In this document: piece by piece, positions 5,903 through 6,593 of the stretch | How the letters are laid out: each line of letters opens with the position of its first letter | How positions within the stretch are numbered: position 1 is the stretch's first letter | NCBI GenBank assembly: GCA_027485365.1 | Contig: JAIXRD010000255.1 | Span: 1-6,593, forward strand | DNA from: Cryomorphaceae bacterium | GTDB lineage: Bacteria; Bacteroidota; Bacteroidia; Flavobacteriales_D; Crocinitomicaceae | DNA: 6,593 nucleotides | Direction: 5' to 3' | The notes under the pieces: generated by a model | The model's input: the letters and a program-made list of their open reading frames with translations, nothing else | Databases searched by the model: none | Told to the model about the DNA's origin: nothing | Translations under genes and position numbers: made by a program

Positions 5903-6593
5903 GCAGTAAAGTTACAAAATCTTTGTGATATTGAAGGGCGGGATTCCATTCAAGAATCAAGGATGCTTGAGTTTTATCTACTGCAACAAGGGAGGAAAAA
6001 AGCATAAGCGCTTCTGGCATTCTATTCAAATGAACTAAGGTATGCGTAAACAAAAGCATGTATTCAGGATTATGCTCAAGCTCCATCTGAAAATCTTCGA
6101 GAAGTTCTAGTGCTTCTATGGGATGCTGCCCCAATAGGAAAAAGATATAATCACGCAAGATTTCTTCATCCTCCCAATCCAATTCTAAAGCCTGAGAAAA
6201 GTAAAAACGTGCTTGATCAATATCATCGATTTTATGGTATGCATTTGCAAGTACCAAATTAATTGACGCATTTATAGGGTCACAATCCAAGGCTTTATGG
6301 ATAATTCCAATCGCTTCTTTCGTTTTACCTTGTATATCCGTAATAATACCAATGCCGAGCCATGCTTCATAAATATTCGGGTCCAATTCTAAACTCAGGT
6401 GGTAGTAATTTAAGGCAATATCGTATTCTTTTAACTGTTCATGCGCCTCTCCCAAATAGCACAAGGCCATGGGGTCATCACCTTCTAAACTTAGTACTGT
6501 TTTAAAACGCTCAATGGCTTGATGATATTTACCTAAGGACAAATACGCATTTCCCATATTAAAATGAGCCGGTGCGAATTCATCAAAAATCAA
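5895..6593 (-). CDS. tetratricopeptide repeat (TPR) protein, 5' truncated by window edge
   Basis: The frame runs open to the right edge, so only the last 232 or so residues are present; the TTG at the very edge is not taken as a start. It is a tandem TPR solenoid with 34-residue units. Clear repeats lie at about residues 5-38 (PAHFNMGNAYLSLGKYHQAI), 39-72 (PMALCYLGEAHEQLKEYDIA), 73-106 (YEAWLGIGIITDIQGKTKEA) and 107-140 (ASINLVLANAYHKIDDIDQA), each ending in the usual L-D-P/E type turn. They are followed by two degenerate helical repeats (about 141-205) and a non-repeat tail ending LLHE. TPR arrays act as protein-binding scaffolds; the partner is unknown and no enzymatic domain is visible in this part. 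The missing N-terminus could hold more repeats or a signal peptide. Its stop overlaps the comA start by 8 bases (5895-5902), so the two are probably translated from one transcript. Confidence 0.88.
   Translation of the reverse strand: MIFDEFAPAHFNMGNAYLSLGKYHQAIERFKTVLSLEGDDPMALCYLGEAHEQLKEYDIALNYYHLSLELDPNIYEAWLGIGIITDIQGKTKEAIGIIHKALDCDPINASINLVLANAYHKIDDIDQARFYFSQALELDWEDEEILRDYIFFLLGQHPIEALELLEDFQMELEHNPEYMLLFTHTLVHLNRMPEALMLFSSLVAVDKTQASLILEWNPALQYHKDFVTLLHE

Noticed and set aside
5774..6007. Plus-strand open frame of 77 codons spanning the comA-TPR junction
   Set aside because: It is antisense to two well-supported genes, and its translation looks like a reverse-complement artefact.
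4211..6593. TPR, ComA, WD40 and barrel cluster as a defence or signalling system
   Set aside because: WD40 and TPR proteins occur in some defence and signalling systems, but there is no nuclease, NTPase, TIR, protease or kinase domain in the visible parts; ComA and an outer-membrane protein point to metabolism and envelope functions.
1..6593. Mobile element, CRISPR array, tRNA or rRNA content
   Set aside because: No transposase or integrase motifs, terminal repeats, regularly spaced direct repeats or RNA gene sequences were seen on either strand.

Overview
The window reads as chromosomal DNA of a Bacteroidota bacterium, most likely a Flavobacteriales-type lineage. The reasons are the A+T-rich composition, start codons without recognisable Shine-Dalgarno sequences, a DUF6089/PorG-type outer-membrane protein (a Bacteroidota family), and the mix of a bacterial GH3 protein, a small deoxynucleoside kinase and a ComA-type phosphosulfolactate synthase. 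No rRNA, tRNA, mobile element, CRISPR array or phage gene is visible. The window is almost entirely coding: the largest gap is 54 bases, so there is no gene-free stretch over 300 bases.

Layout: two convergent blocks meet near position 3383. The plus-strand block (1-3385) holds the C-terminal part of a GH3-family adenylate-forming enzyme (cut by the left edge), an exported protein of unknown function that looks like a six-bladed beta-propeller and overlaps the GH3 gene by 26 bases, a deoxynucleoside kinase preceded by a possible promoter, and an ADP-L-glycero-D-manno-heptose 6-epimerase (hldD).

The minus-strand block, read from right to left (6593-3382), holds a TPR protein (cut by the right edge), phosphosulfolactate synthase (comA), a seven-bladed WD40 protein starting at GTG, and a DUF6089/PorG-like outer-membrane beta-barrel protein. 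These four are packed with an 8-base overlap, an 18-base gap and an 11-base overlap, so they are probably co-transcribed and partly translationally coupled. The two blocks overlap tail to tail by four bases (CTAA), leaving no room for a terminator between them.

Functionally this is a mixed housekeeping region: nucleotide salvage, heptose precursor synthesis for surface glycans, an outer-membrane protein of the type linked to type IX secretion, and a sulfonate-forming enzyme that may feed sulfolactate or sulfonolipid metabolism. No coherent undescribed defence or mobile system is visible. The points most worth a second look are the physiological role of ComA in this context, the GH3 plus secreted propeller pair, and the coupling of a cytoplasmic WD40 protein to an outer-membrane barrel protein.
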